From the NCBI GenBank assembly GCA_963844805.1, contig CAWJPU010000007.1:87480-151479 (forward strand): a DNA stretch of 64,000 nt, read 5' to 3'. Origin of the DNA: JACCZR01 sp963844805. GTDB taxonomy: Bacteria > Actinomycetota > Thermoleophilia > Solirubrobacterales > Thermoleophilaceae. The stretch's first letter is position 1, and every line of letters begins with the position of its first letter. The translations under genes were made by a program, and so were the position numbers. The notes below the pieces were generated by a model, which had not been told where the DNA came from, did no database searches, and was given only the letters and a program-made list of their open reading frames with translations. Below, one piece after another: positions 9,368-19,427 of the stretch.

Positions 9368-9994
9368 GTGGAGATGTTGCACGTCTTCGGCGGCGAGTCG
9401 GGCGGCGGAAACGCGCTCGCGGTGGCACTGGACGGCGAGCCCGCGGACGCCGGCGAGCGCCAGCGCGTTGCCCGCGAGCTCGCCCTGAGCGAGACGGTGT
9501 TCGTGGACGACGCCCCGACCGGCCGCGTGCGCATCTTCACCCCCGCCGCCGAGATCCCGTTCGCGGGCCACCCGCTGGTCGGCACCGCCTGGCTGCTGGC
9601 CCGGCACGGCCACCCGGCCGACGTCATGCGTCCGCCCGCCGGCGAGGTCCCGGCGCGGCGGGAGGGCGGCCTGTCGTACGTGGCCGGTCGCCCCGAGTGG
9701 GCACCCGACTTCACCTGGCACGAGCTGGGCTCGCCCCAGGAGGTCGAGGCCCTGCGCCCGCCGGACTCTGGACTCGACGCCTGCTGGGCCTGGATCGAGC
9801 CGGGCGTCGTGCGGGCGCGGGTGTTCCCGTGCGACCTGGGCATCGAGGAGGACGAGGCCACGGGGGCCGCGGCCGTGGTGCTGGCAGCGGCGCTGGGGCA
9901 GCACATCGAGATCCACCAGGGGGTGGGCTCGGTCATCCGCGCCGCTCCGCTGCCTGACGGATGGGTGGAGATCGGCGGCCGAGTAAGCGCCTAG
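9368..9994 (+). CDS. PhzF-like isomerase/epimerase family protein (short)
   Basis: About 208 aa with the PhzF signatures: a Gly-rich start (GGESGGGNALAV), the acidic catalytic position in LSETVFV, FAGHPLVGTAW and a C-terminal EATGAAAVV. PhzF enzymes isomerise or cyclise small metabolites. Family members are usually 260-300 aa, so this is a compact form. The GTG start is preferred over an ATG 6 nt downstream because it keeps the beta strand that begins the fold. A longer upstream frame is open but looks non-coding. The stop shares CTAG with the convergent sigma factor gene. Confidence 0.8.
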   Translation: MEMLHVFGGESGGGNALAVALDGEPADAGERQRVARELALSETVFVDDAPTGRVRIFTPAAEIPFAGHPLVGTAWLLARHGHPADVMRPPAGEVPARREGGLSYVAGRPEWAPDFTWHELGSPQEVEALRPPDSGLDACWAWIEPGVVRARVFPCDLGIEEDEATGAAAVVLAAALGQHIEIHQGVGSVIRAAPLPDGWVEIGGRVSA

Positions 9995-11316
9995 GGGCTC
10001 TTGCCCTGCGGCGGCGGCTCGCCCTTGAGCCGGCCGAGGCTATTGCCGCCCGGGTTCACCGGCGGGGGCTCTGCTCGGGGCGGTGCGACGGGCTGGGCCT
10101 GCTCCTGGGACAGGCCGGGCGGGGTGGCCGGGCGCTGGGCGGCGCCGGGCGTCTCCTGCGACCACGTGCGGCCCGGTGCGTCCTTGCCCTGCTCGGCGGC
10201 CTTCTCGATCCCGCGCGTGCGGCCCGGGCTGTCGGGCAGCGCCTGGCGGCGGGCGGCGGCGCGGCGGCGCGCGCGGCGGATCGCCTGCGGCGACGGCGTA
10301 GCCCTCCGCGCCTGGCGGGCGGCTGCGGAGACCGTGGCCCCCAGGGCGGTGTCGGGGCGGCCGGGGACATCGCTCACGGCCGCGGCCGGAGCGGGTGGAG
10401 CCTGCTCGGACTCGCGGATCTGCTCGACGGCGATGCCGGCTCCCCCGACGGTGCCGGCCAGGACCGCGACCACCGCCAGCTTGGCCGCGACGGTCGAGCC
10501 CGCCGCAGCGCTCCCACCGGCTGCGGCGCCGCCCAGCACGCCGGCCTTCAGCGCGGCGGAGGGCGCGGCGGGCAGCAGCAGGGCCATCTGGGCGCGCTGG
10601 CGGCGCACGTCCTCGCGGAAGGCCGAGCACGACGGGCACTCGCGCAGGTGGTGTCGGATGCGGTTGCGGCGCAGCGCGCCGCGGCGCAGGGTCGACAGCT
10701 CCTCCCGGATCTCCGCGCATGAGGCCATGCGGCCCTCGCGGCGCTCGACCAGCCCGCTGCGGGCCCGGAACACGATGCCCTTCACCTGCTTCCCCTCGCA
10801 GCCGATGACCTCGGCGATCTGGTCGTGCGAGAGGTCGCCCAGCTCGAACAGGACCAGCGCCGAGCGCTGCTGCTCGGGGAGGTCGGCGAGGTCGCGGACC
10901 AGGTCGCGCAGCTCCGAGCGGGTCTCGGCCTGCTCGACCAGATCGGCGCCGGGAAGCGCTTCGTCCGCGATGGGAAGCGCGTCCGGCTTGCGTGCGCGGA
11001 CCATCGAGAGACAGCGGTTGCGCGCGATCGTGTAGAGCCAGGGCTTGACGTCGATCGAGCGATCGGACTCCTCGAGCGACCGGTGCGCGGAGGCGAAGGT
11101 CTGCTGCACGGCGTCCTCTGCCTCCTCGTGGGAGCCGAGTATCTGGCGGCAGTAGGCCAGGAGCGCCGGGCCGTGGCGCTCGAAGAGGACCTCGAAGGCC
11201 GGCTCGCTCCCCGCGCGCACGAGCGCGACCAGCCGGCGGTCGCTCGCCAACCCGAGCACGCGCCGCGAGCCCAGTAGCGGCCGGGCTCCGGAGGCGGGCA
11301 TTGGGGTCGAGGCCAT
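9991..11316 (-). CDS. ECF sigma factor fused to zinc-finger and membrane helix
   Basis: 441 aa. Residues about 30-110 form sigma region 2 (FERHGPALLAY, then YTIARNRCLSMVR) and about 135-195 region 4 (LPEQQRSALVLFELG, HDQIAEVIGC). Then comes an anti-sigma-like zinc motif, His223-x3-Cys227-x2-Cys230, with one membrane helix around 275-297 and a long Pro/Ala/Arg/Gln-rich tail outside. A sigma factor and its putative anti-sigma module are therefore on one chain. Activity would require release from the membrane or a shape change, which is inference. Divergent from the Cys-repeat secreted protein, which is a candidate target. Confidence 0.88.
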   Translation of the reverse strand: MASTPMPASGARPLLGSRRVLGLASDRRLVALVRAGSEPAFEVLFERHGPALLAYCRQILGSHEEAEDAVQQTFASAHRSLEESDRSIDVKPWLYTIARNRCLSMVRARKPDALPIADEALPGADLVEQAETRSELRDLVRDLADLPEQQRSALVLFELGDLSHDQIAEVIGCEGKQVKGIVFRARSGLVERREGRMASCAEIREELSTLRRGALRRNRIRHHLRECPSCSAFREDVRRQRAQMALLLPAAPSAALKAGVLGGAAAGGSAAAGSTVAAKLAVVAVLAGTVGGAGIAVEQIRESEQAPPAPAAAVSDVPGRPDTALGATVSAAARQARRATPSPQAIRRARRRAAARRQALPDSPGRTRGIEKAAEQGKDAPGRTWSQETPGAAQRPATPPGLSQEQAQPVAPPRAEPPPVNPGGNSLGRLKGEPPPQGKSP

Positions 11317-11461
11317 TCAGAGAGGGTCCTCAGCCGGCGCGGGCGTGTCAACTTCATGCCCTCTGAACGCGATCCGGCCAGGGAGGTTCGCCTGAAACAT
11401 ACGAACCTTGCCCAGTTCGCCGACGTTCTCAACTATGCACCCCGAACAAAGGACCCAACTG

Positions 11462-12032
11462 ATGCACAAGCGAATCGTGCTGCTCGTGGCCGTCGTCGCG
11501 AGCCTGCTCGTGCCCGCCGGGGCACTGGCTGCCGTGCCGAGCAGGGCGGACAAGACCAACGCCGCGCGAGAGTGCCGTGCCGAGCGTGGTACCACCGACG
11601 CCACGCGTGAGGCCTTCGCCTTCAGGTACGGCACGAACATCAACAAGAAGAACGCCTTCGGCAAGTGCGTGTCCGAGAAGGCCCGCGAGGAGCTGCGCGA
11701 GCGTCGCGCCGCCAAGCGCAAGGGCCTGAAGGAGCTGCCGTTCCGAGCGCAATGAGATCGGCCGCCCCGCCTTCGCCCGGAAGTACGGCACCAACCGCAA
11801 CAACCGGAACGCCTTCAGCAGGTGCGTGCGCAAGAAGGCCAGGGCCGAGAAGCGCAAGATGGACGCCGCCGACCGCGAGGCCCGCGTGAACCAGCGCAAC
11901 GCCGCGCAGGAGTGCGATGAGGAGCGGGGCGAGACGGATGCGAGCCGCACCGCCTTCGCGGTGAAGTACGGCGAGAACGCAAACGACGCGAACGCGTTCG
12001 GCAAGTGCGTCTCTCAGAAGGCCCGCGACTGA
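11462..12032 (+). CDS. secreted protein with three Cys-containing NAFGKCVS repeats (frameshifted)
   Basis: Starts at ATG after a good AAAGGA ribosome site, with a signal peptide ending ALAAVPS. The mature part has three copies of a roughly 50-residue unit. Copies 1 and 3 read AAxEC, then ERGxTDAxRxAFA, a KYG/RYG turn, and NAFGKCVSxKAR. Copy 2 keeps the second half (FARKYGTN, NAFSRCV). One frame break near 11735 separates copy 1 from copies 2-3 and is probably a single indel. Each full unit has two Cys, suggesting one disulphide or metal site per repeat. No function is recognised. Divergent from the tethered sigma factor. Confidence 0.65.
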
Positions 12033-12084
12033 GCCTCTCTGAGGGAGAGACCCGGCGCGCGCGGGCGCGTGACACGATGACCTC

Positions 12085-13038
12085 GTGATCGCCGTCCGCG
12101 CGCCGCTCCGGGTATCACTGGGCGGCGGCGGGACCGATCTCCCGTCGTTCTTCGCCGACGAGGAGGGCTTCGTCCTCTCGGCGGCCATCGACAAGCACGT
12201 TTGGCTGCTGGTCACCACGGGCTTCCGCCAGGGGCTGCGACTCAAGCACCTGGCCTGGGAGGAGGTCGAGGACGCGGCGGACGTCGAGCACCCGATCCTC
12301 CGCGTCGCCCTCGGCGAGCACTGGAACGGAGCGCCGCTGGAGCTGGCCTCGATCGCCGACGTGCCCGCCGGCACCGGGCTGGGCTCCTCCGGGGCCTACG
12401 CCGTGTGCACCGTCCGGGCTTTCGCCGGCCTCGAGGGCGCCGAGCTCGCGGAGGCGGCCTGCCGGCTGGAGATCGACCTCCTCGGCCGCACGGTCGGCAA
12501 GCAGGACCAGTACGCCGCCGTGCACGGCGGCGTCAATGCCCTCACCTTCCACCCGGGCTCGGTGACGGTCCGGCGCCTGGCGCTGCCGCCCGAGTCGCTC
12601 GAGGCCCTGCGGGAGCGCTTCCTGCTCTTCTACACCGGCGGCTCGCGCTCGGCCTCGAAGGTGCTCAGCGATCAGGTCGGCCGCACGCTGGCCGGCGACT
12701 CCGAGGTCCGCGACAACCTCCGCCGGACCGCCTCGCTGGCCCGCGAGACGTGCGCCGCCCTGGAGGCGGGCGATTTCGGCGCCTGCGGCGAGCTGATGAA
12801 CCTCTCGTGGGAGACCAAGCGCGCCCGCTCGGCGGCGATGGTCCCCCCGCATTTGGCCGACCTGCGCGACCTCGCCCTCGACCGCGGCGGGTCCGGGGCG
12901 ATGCTCATGGGCGCCGGGGGCGGCGGCTTCCTGCTCGTCCTCGCCGAGGATCCCGCCCGCCTGCGCGAGGCGATGGCGGCGGCGGGAGCGCCCGAGCTGC
13001 CCTTCGGGATCGACACGGAAGGGTGCGTCTCCCTCTGA
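12085..13038 (+). CDS. GHMP-family sugar kinase (HddA-like)
   Basis: 317 aa with GTG start. The GHMP kinase fold is clear: N-terminal RAPLRVSLGGGGTD, ATP loop GTGLGSSGA and C-terminal GAGGGGFLLV. The pattern is closest to D-glycero-D-manno-heptose 7-phosphate kinases and related nucleotide-sugar kinases rather than to galactokinase or mevalonate kinase. The substrate is uncertain because no neighbouring heptose or nucleotide-sugar genes are seen. A T-rich hairpin follows directly. Confidence 0.85.
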   Translation: MIAVRAPLRVSLGGGGTDLPSFFADEEGFVLSAAIDKHVWLLVTTGFRQGLRLKHLAWEEVEDAADVEHPILRVALGEHWNGAPLELASIADVPAGTGLGSSGAYAVCTVRAFAGLEGAELAEAACRLEIDLLGRTVGKQDQYAAVHGGVNALTFHPGSVTVRRLALPPESLEALRERFLLFYTGGSRSASKVLSDQVGRTLAGDSEVRDNLRRTASLARETCAALEAGDFGACGELMNLSWETKRARSAAMVPPHLADLRDLALDRGGSGAMLMGAGGGGFLLVLAEDPARLREAMAAAGAPELPFGIDTEGCVSL

Positions 13039-13046
13039 AAAAGTCG

Positions 13047-13068
13047 TCAGCGGCGCTGAGCATTTTTT
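13047..13068 (+). terminator. rho-independent terminator of the GHMP kinase gene
   Basis: TCAGC-GGC-GCTGA hairpin followed after GCA by six T residues, placed 9 nt past the stop codon. Confidence 0.7.
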
Positions 13069-13102
13069 CGAGAGGGGTACGCCAACCGCATCCCTCCGGG
13101 GG

Positions 13103-13115
13103 GCGAGAATTTCGC
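13103..13115. promoter_or_regulatory. candidate MarR operator
   Basis: GCGA-GAATT-TCGC inverted repeat about 20 nt before the MarR start. It could be an autoregulatory site. The arms are only 4 bp, so this is tentative. Confidence 0.3.
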
Positions 13116-13134
13116 GGCCCGCGCTAATCCAGGC

Positions 13135-13578
13135 ATGGAGGCGACCCACAGGCTCATCGCGGGGATCCGCACCGGGCGAATCGAGCCGCTCTGGCATCCC
13201 GCGTTACGAGAGAGCCTCGAGTTCACCCTCTCGATGCTCTTGCCGCGCTCCCGGAGCTACGACTTCGCCGAGCACCGGATCCTGACCGTGCTCGCCCACG
13301 GGGGATCGGGGCTCTCCCAGCAGGCCGTGGCCGACCGCGCCGGGCTCGATCGCACGACCGCGTCCCGGGCGGCGCAAAGGCTCGAGGAACGACAGCAACT
13401 AGGGAGGAGACCCCAAGCGCGGGACAGTCGAAAACTGCTTCTCCTGGCCAGCCCGGAAACGGCCCGCGCCGCCGCGCGGTCGGCGGAGACAGCCCGCACA
13501 GCTGAAGAAAAGACGCTCAGCCCCCTGACGGATTTCGAGCGGGAGCGCCTGCGCCGCCTGCTGGCGAAGGCGCTCTAG
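13135..13578 (+). CDS. MarR-family transcriptional regulator
   Basis: 147 aa winged-helix regulator. The N-terminal helix ends in RSYDFAEHRIL, the recognition region is LSQQAVADRAGLDRTTASR, and the wing and dimerisation helices follow (LLLLASPETARAA, FERERLRRLLAKAL). MarR proteins usually repress a nearby gene and respond to small phenolic or oxidative signals. It stands alone between the GHMP kinase and the tRNA-modifying synthetase, with a possible operator just upstream. Confidence 0.85.
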   Translation: MEATHRLIAGIRTGRIEPLWHPALRESLEFTLSMLLPRSRSYDFAEHRILTVLAHGGSGLSQQAVADRAGLDRTTASRAAQRLEERQQLGRRPQARDSRKLLLLASPETARAAARSAETARTAEEKTLSPLTDFERERLRRLLAKAL

Positions 13579-13617
13579 AGCCGCTTCGGGCGCGGGAGGT
13601 CAGCCATCCTGGCCTCC

Positions 13618-14415
13618 GTGGACGGCCGCTACGCCCCCAGCCCGACCGGGCCGCTGCACGCCGGCAACCTCCGCACGGCGCTTCTGGCCTGGCTGTACGC
13701 CCGGGCCGAGGGCTCGAAGTTCCGGATGCGGATCGAGGACCTGGACCCGCAGCGCTCGCGGCGCGAGTACGAGGAGGGCCAGCTGGCGGACCTCAGAGGG
13801 CTCGGCATCGACTGGGACGGCCCGGTGGTGCGCCAGTCCGAGCGGCGCGAGCGCCACCGCGAGGCGCTCGACCAGCTCCCGACCTACCCGTGCTGGTGCA
13901 CGCGCAAGGAGATCCGCGAGGCCACGCAGGCCCCCCACGGGGCCGAGGTCCCCTACCCCGGGACCTGCCGCGGAATCACGCGCAGCGATCGCCCCGCGGC
14001 CATCCGGCTGGACGCGCGAGCGATCGTCGCGTTCAGCGATCGGCTCCATGGCGAGAGGGAAGCGGAGGTCGACGATTTCGTGCTGTGGCGCAAGGACGAC
14101 GTCCCCGCGTACAACCTGGCGGTCGTGGTCGACGACGCGGACGCGGGGGTCGAGGAGGTCGTACGGGGCGAGGACCTGCTGGAAACGACCCACCGCCAGG
14201 TCCGCCTCCAGCAGCTGCTGGGCCTGCCCACGCCCGCCTACACGCACGTTCCGCTCGTGCTCGACGACCAGGGCAACCGGATGGCGAAGAGAGAAGCGGG
14301 CGAGCAGCGGTCGCTGGGCTGGATGGCCGAGAGCCTGGGCCTGGCGGAGCCCGGCGAACGCGTCACACCGGCACAACTGCTCCAGCGCTTCGACCCCCTA
14401 GGGTGGCGGCCATGA
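13618..14415 (+). CDS. gluQRS: glutamyl-Q tRNA(Asp) synthetase
   Basis: 265 aa truncated class I synthetase that glutamylates queuosine at the wobble base of tRNA(Asp). It has the HIGH-type motif SPTGPLHAGN, the RIEDLDPQR segment, a Zn-like Cys set (CWCTRK, then PGTC) and a KMSKS-type NRMAKRE. It lacks the C-terminal anticodon-binding domain of GltX, consistent with GluQ length. GTG start. The stop overlaps the ATG of the DUF2252 gene. Confidence 0.9.
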   Translation: MDGRYAPSPTGPLHAGNLRTALLAWLYARAEGSKFRMRIEDLDPQRSRREYEEGQLADLRGLGIDWDGPVVRQSERRERHREALDQLPTYPCWCTRKEIREATQAPHGAEVPYPGTCRGITRSDRPAAIRLDARAIVAFSDRLHGEREAEVDDFVLWRKDDVPAYNLAVVVDDADAGVEEVVRGEDLLETTHRQVRLQQLLGLPTPAYTHVPLVLDDQGNRMAKREAGEQRSLGWMAESLGLAEPGERVTPAQLLQRFDPLGWRP

Positions 14416-15721
14416 GCACAGACCGCGAGCAGTACATCGTCGAGGTGCTCGTCGACGCCTTCGAGGAGCTGATCGAGAGCGACCCGCACGCCTTCCGGAA
14501 GAAGTTCCGCAAGATGGCCGCCGCCCCGTTCCCCTTCTACCGCGGCACGGCCTGCCTGTTCTACTCCGACGTCAAGGACCGCGAGGACCGCTGGGTGGAC
14601 GACCGCACCAAGCGCGTCTGGATCCAGGGCGACCTCCACGCCGAGAACTACGGCACCTACATGAACTCGCAGGGCAAGCTCGTCTTCGACGTCAACGACT
14701 TCGACGAGGCCTACGTGGGCCACTACACGTGGGACCTGCAGCGGATGGCCGCCAGCCTGGCGCTGCTGGGCTTCGCCAAGGCCCTCTCGGACAACGTGAT
14801 CCGGGACATGATCGACACCTACGCCCGCTCCTACCTCGACCAGGTGCGCGCCTTCGCGAGCGGCGACCGCGACGACGAGTTCAGCCTCACGCTCGGAGAA
14901 CACCGACGGCGCCCTCCACGACGCCCTGGTGGACGCGCGGATGGAGACCCGGATCCAGCTGCTGGAGTCGAACACCGCGATCGACGGCGAGGACCGGCGC
15001 TTCACCGAGGGCGGCGGCGCCCGGCGCCTGGACGACGCCGAGAGGAACCAGGTGCTCCAGGCCTACGACCGCTACCTGGAGACGATCCCCGAGCGCAAGC
15101 GCCAGCACAGCGTCTCCTACAACGTCAAGGACGTGGTGGGCCGCAAGGGCTTCGGCATCGGCAGCGCCGGCCTGCCCGCCTACAACCTGCTCATCGAGGG
15201 GCCCAGCCAGGCGCTGGAGAACGACGTGATGCTCTCCATGAAGCAGGGCAACGTCGCCGCGCCCAGCCGGGTGGTGCAAGGACGAGAAGATCTCGAGCTT
15301 CTTCCAGCACCACGGGCACCGCACCGCGGTCTCACAGCGCGCGCTGCAGGCGCACGCCGACCCGTGGCTGGGCTGGACCGAGCTCAACGGATCGGGCCAG
15401 GTGGTCCAGGAGATCTCGCCCTACACCGCCGACGTGGACTGGGACGCCGTCACCGACGTCGACGAGATCCTCCCCCTGCTGCGCTCCCTCGGCCAGGCCA
15501 CCGCGAAGGTGCACTGCGTCTCCGACGCCGGCTCGGACCAGGAGCTCGTGGACTTCCAGACCGAGGACGCGATCGTCGAGGTGGTCGGCGACCGCGACGA
15601 CGAGTTCGCCGACGACCTCGCCGAGTTCGGCGCCGAGTACGGCGAGATGGCCCGCGAGGACCATCGCCGCTTCGTGGACGCCTTCCGCAACGGCAAGATC
15701 CCGGGGCTGCCCGAGGACTGA
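14412..15721 (+). CDS. DUF2252 family protein (two frameshifts)
   Basis: About 436 aa when two single-base insertions are removed, one near 14895 (CTCGGAGAAC should read CTCGAGAAC) and one near 15283 (GTGCAAGGAC). The protein-kinase-like phosphotransferase features of DUF2252 are present: IQGDLHAENYG as the catalytic-loop equivalent, VFDVNDFDEAY as the metal-binding segment, and YNVKDVVGRKGFG. Substrate unknown. Coupled by 4 nt to gluQRS and by 1 nt to the cyclase gene. Confidence 0.85.
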
Positions 15722-16483
15722 TGCCCTCCTGGCGGGAGCGCCTGAAGGACCTTGACGGCCAGCCGAACCTGATCAAGGCGGCCCAGTTCCTGCGCCAGCG
15801 CCTGCCCGGCGACAAGCAGCTGGGCGACCCGCTCTCGCTGAGCCGGCAGCAACCCCCGCAGCTGGTCGGCCAGCGCTTGGATCGAGGTGGCCGCCGAGCG
15901 CCCGAGCGCCATGCGCGAGCTGGGGCTGAGCGCCTTCCAGGTTTGGCAGTCGGTGTCGGAGGCCCAGGGGCGCGGCCACGGCCACGCTCAGAAGGCGGTC
16001 CTGTTCACCGACCTCGTCGAGTTCTCCGACTGGGCGCTGGAGGCCGGCGACACTCAATCCCTCGACCTGCTGCGCAAGGTCGGCCAGGCCGCCGAGCCGC
16101 CGATCAACGACTGCGGCGGGGAGATCGTCAAACGCCTGGGCGACGGCCTGATGGCCGTGTTCGACGACCCGGCCGCGGCGGTCGAGGCCGCGCTGACGGC
16201 CATCGAGGAGACCTCGAAGGTCAAGGTCGGCGGCTACACGCCCCAGATGCGAGCCGGCCTGCACGTGGGCACGCCGCGCAAGCTGGGCGGCGACTACTTC
16301 GGCGTCGACGTGACCACGGCCGCGCGCGTGGCCGACGCCGCCGGCGCCAGCCAGCTACTGGTCTCGGAGGCGGCGAAGGCGAAGCTGGGCGGCGACGAAG
16401 TCAAGCTCCGCCGCCGCCTTCGCTTCAAGGCGAAGGGCGCGCCGCGCGACCTGAAGGTCTACGCGGCGCAGTCCTCCGGCTAG
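15721..16483 (+). CDS. class III adenylate/guanylate cyclase domain protein (frameshifted)
   Basis: About 254 aa. A short N-terminal helical region (MPSWRERLKDL) leads to a cyclase homology domain: LFTDLVEFSDW with a metal Asp, KRLGDGLMAVF, and DVTTAARVADAA. It would make cAMP or cGMP if active. One frame switch lies near 15870-15885. The last gene of the gluQRS-DUF2252-cyclase unit. The stop TAG shares CTAG with the convergent lipoprotein gene. A cyclic-nucleotide-binding protein occurs at 42.2 kb in the hydrogenase operon, but no link is shown. Confidence 0.78.
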
Positions 16484-17184
16484 TTCTCGACCTTCAGGTC
16501 GAAGTTGCCGGCGCTGTCCTTCTGCCTGGCAACGATGGTGATCTGCCTGCCGTTGGCCGGGTTCTTCACGGTGCAGCGGAAGACGCTGCCCTTCTGCGAG
16601 GTGACGGTGTTCGGGCAGTCGACCTGCGCGTTGATGCCGCGCTTCTTCACCGCGTTGGTGATGTTCCGCTCGATCTGGTTCGTGCGGAGCTTGCGCTTCT
16701 GCAGCCTGGACCGTCACGCTCGAGTCCTCGGCGGTCTGAGTGATCGATGACCATGCCGAAGCCGCTGCCCTGGATGTTTCCGATGCAGAAGAACGGGCGC
16801 CCTTCTTCGGCTTGCGTCGAGGACGGGCACTCGACCTCCGAGAGTCCCGGACTCCTGCTCCTCGGCGTTCTGCTCGATGATGGCGAGCTGGATGTCGTCG
16901 ACGTTGGCGCTGGTAGTCGGTGAGGGCGCCCTCGTCGTCGGCGAACTTGGCGGTGACGGTGCCCTTCTTGCCGTCGGCGGTGACCGAGCACTCGACGGTG
17001 GCGTCCGACCTTGACCTCGGTCTCGGCGGGGCAGCTCGACCGTGGCGTTGGTGATGCCCTTGGGGGCCAGCGCCTCGCTCTTCATCTTGGCCTCCAGGCC
17101 GGGGCCCGTGACCTTGGTGGATCCACATGCCGCCAGGAGAACGGCGGACAGTGCTGCTGCTGCGATGGCTGCGCAGCGAGCCAC
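16480..17184 (-). CDS. DUF4333-like lipoprotein with three Cys-pair modules (several frameshifts)
   Basis: GTG start, signal peptide and lipobox LLAACG. The mature protein shows three modules of about 60 residues, each with two Cys flanking a beta hairpin: VECSVTADGKKGTVTAKF in module 1, VECPSS then FFCIGNIQGSGFG in module 2, VDCPNTVT then VFRCTVKNPANG in module 3. This matches the DUF4333 style of actinobacterial surface proteins. Role unknown. The modules lie in different frames (breaks between about 16700 and 17040), so the sequence here is error-rich or the gene is decayed. Confidence 0.65.
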
Positions 17185-17237
17185 GTTTGTTCATAGTGCT
17201 GCGGTTCCTTTCTGGAAAACGGTGACGCCCCACCCTA

Positions 17238-19427
17238 ATGGTGATTCTGTACGGCATAACGCTCGGATTGAGCGCCGGCCTGGTCTTCCTGATCCAGCCG
17301 ATGTTCGCCAAGTTCGTGCTGCCCAGCTTCGGGAGCACGCCGGCGGTCTGGAACACCTCGCTGGTCTTCTTCCAGACCGCGCTGCTGCTGGCCTACCTGT
17401 ACGCCCACGCCAGCACCCGGCGGCTGGGAGCCCGGCGCCAGGCGGTCCTGCACCTGGCGCTGGTGCGTGGTGGCCGCGCTGGTCCTCCCGATCGCCGTCC
17501 CGGACGACTTCCGCCCCGGCGACGCCCCCGTTCCCGCCCTGCTGGGGCTGCTGGCGGTCTCGGTCGGGCTGCCCTTCTTCGTGGTCTCCTCCACCGCGCC
17601 GCTGCTGCAGCGGTGGCTGGCCTCGACCGACCACCCCGCCGCCCGCGACCCCTACTTCCTCTACCGCGCGAGCAACCTGGGCAGCGTCATCGGCCTGCTG
17701 GGCTACCCCCTGGCGATGGAGCCCAACGTGCGGCTGGCCGCGCAGGGGGAGGCCTGGTCGGTGGCCTACGGGGTGCTGGTCCTGCTGCTGGTCGCCTGCG
17801 CGGTCGCGCTGTGGCGCTCGGCGCCGGCCCCGGACGCCCGGCCCGAGCCGCGCGAGTCGCTGACCACCCGGCGGCGGCTGCGCTGGGTGGGGCTGGCCTT
17901 CGTGCCGTCCAGCCTCATGCTCGGCGTGACGTCGTTCATGACGATCGACCTCGCCCCGGTGCCGCTGCTGTGGGCGCTGCCGCTGTCGCTCTACCTGCTC
18001 TCGTTCGTGGTGGCGTTCTCGGCCACCCCGCGGGCCCAGAAGCTCCACCGGGCGATGGTGTTCGTGCTGCCCGGGGTGGCCATCGGCCTGTCGATCCTGC
18101 TGCTGGTGCGGGCCCGCGAGCCGCTGTGGGTGGTCATGCCGCTGCACCTGCTCAGCTTCGGCGTCGTCGCGCTGGTCTGCCACGGCGAGCTGGCGCGCGA
18201 CCGCCCCGCGGCGGGCGAGCTGACCGGCTTCTACCTGCTCGTCGCGGTGGGCGGGGCGCTGGGCGGGCTCGTCACCGGGATCCTGGTGCCCGCGGTCTTC
18301 GAGAGCGTGCCGGAGTACCCGCTGGCGATCATCGCCGCCTGCCTGTGCCTGCCCTGGCGCGAGCCGCGGGTGCCGCCGAGCAGGTACGTGCGCTGGCTGG
18401 ACGTGGGCCTGCCGGTGGCGGTGGGCCTCGTGGTGCTGGCCGCGCTGGCCGCTGGTGAGCCTGGCCGGCACCGAGTACGAGGGCGCGGGCAAGAGCTTCG
18501 CCTTCGGCCTGGGGGCGGGGATCGCCCTGAACTTCGTCCGCCGCCCGGCGCGCTTCGGGCTGGCGCTCGGCGCGATCGTGCTGGCCGGGTCGGTGCCGCT
18601 GTTCGAGCACGGGACCGAGCTGCGCCAGGACCGCAGCTTCTTCGGCGTGGTCCGCGTCGAGCGCTCCGAGGACGGCCGGCTGAACGAGATGATCCACGGG
18701 ACCACCACGCACGGCGCCCAGCTGCTCGACCCCGCCCGGCGGCGGACGCCGCTCACCTACTTCCACCCCACCGGGCCCGCCGGCCAGCTCATGGCGGCGG
18801 TCCGCGGCCCGCGCACACGGCGCGTGGCCGTGATCGGGCTCGGGACGGGCTCGCTGGGCTGCTACAGCCGCCGCGGCGACCGCTGGACCTTCTACGAGCT
18901 CGACCCCACCGTCGAGCGCATCGCCCGCGACCCGCGGCTGTTCACCTTCCTGCGCGACTGCCGCGGGCGGCTGAACGTGGTCCGCGGCGACGCCCGGCTG
19001 TCCCTGCGGCGCGCGGGCCGGGGCGAGTTCGGGCTGCTGGTGGCCGACGCGTTCTCCTCCGACGCCATCCCCACCCACCTGCTCACGCGCGAGGCCGTGC
19101 GGCTCTACCGCCGCAAGCTGCGCGCCCGACGGGGTGCTGGCCTTCCACATCTCCAACCGCTTCCTCGACCTGGAGCCGGTGCTGGGCGAGGTGGCGCGCG
19201 GCCGAGGGGCTGGCGTGCTTGTCCCAGAACGAGCTCAAGCGGCCCAGGATGCCCCGCGGGAAGAGCCCGTCGCACTGGGTGGTGATGGCTTCGCGCCAAT
19301 CCGATCTGGGCGCTCTGACCGGTGGATCCGCGCTGGCGCCCGTGCCGCCGCACACCCGGGCCGCGAGGCCTGGAGCGACGACTTCTCGAGCCCGGTTTCG
19401 GCGCTCGGGCGGGCGGGCAGCGGATGA
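17238..19427 (+). CDS. membrane-fused spermidine synthase-like protein (several frameshifts)
   Basis: About 725 aa when assembled across frames. The N-terminal two thirds is a polytopic membrane region starting MVILYGITLG and running through about twelve hydrophobic segments. The C-terminal third is a spermidine-synthase-like Rossmann domain: VAVIGLGTGSLGCY, FYELDPTVERIA, and GLLVADAFSSDAIPTHL as the catalytic Asp loop. Such fusions may transfer aminopropyl groups or act as methyltransferases near the membrane. Frame breaks occur near 17465, 18455, 19130, 19200 and 19330, the highest density in the window. The last frame ends WSDDFSSPVSAL. Confidence 0.75.
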
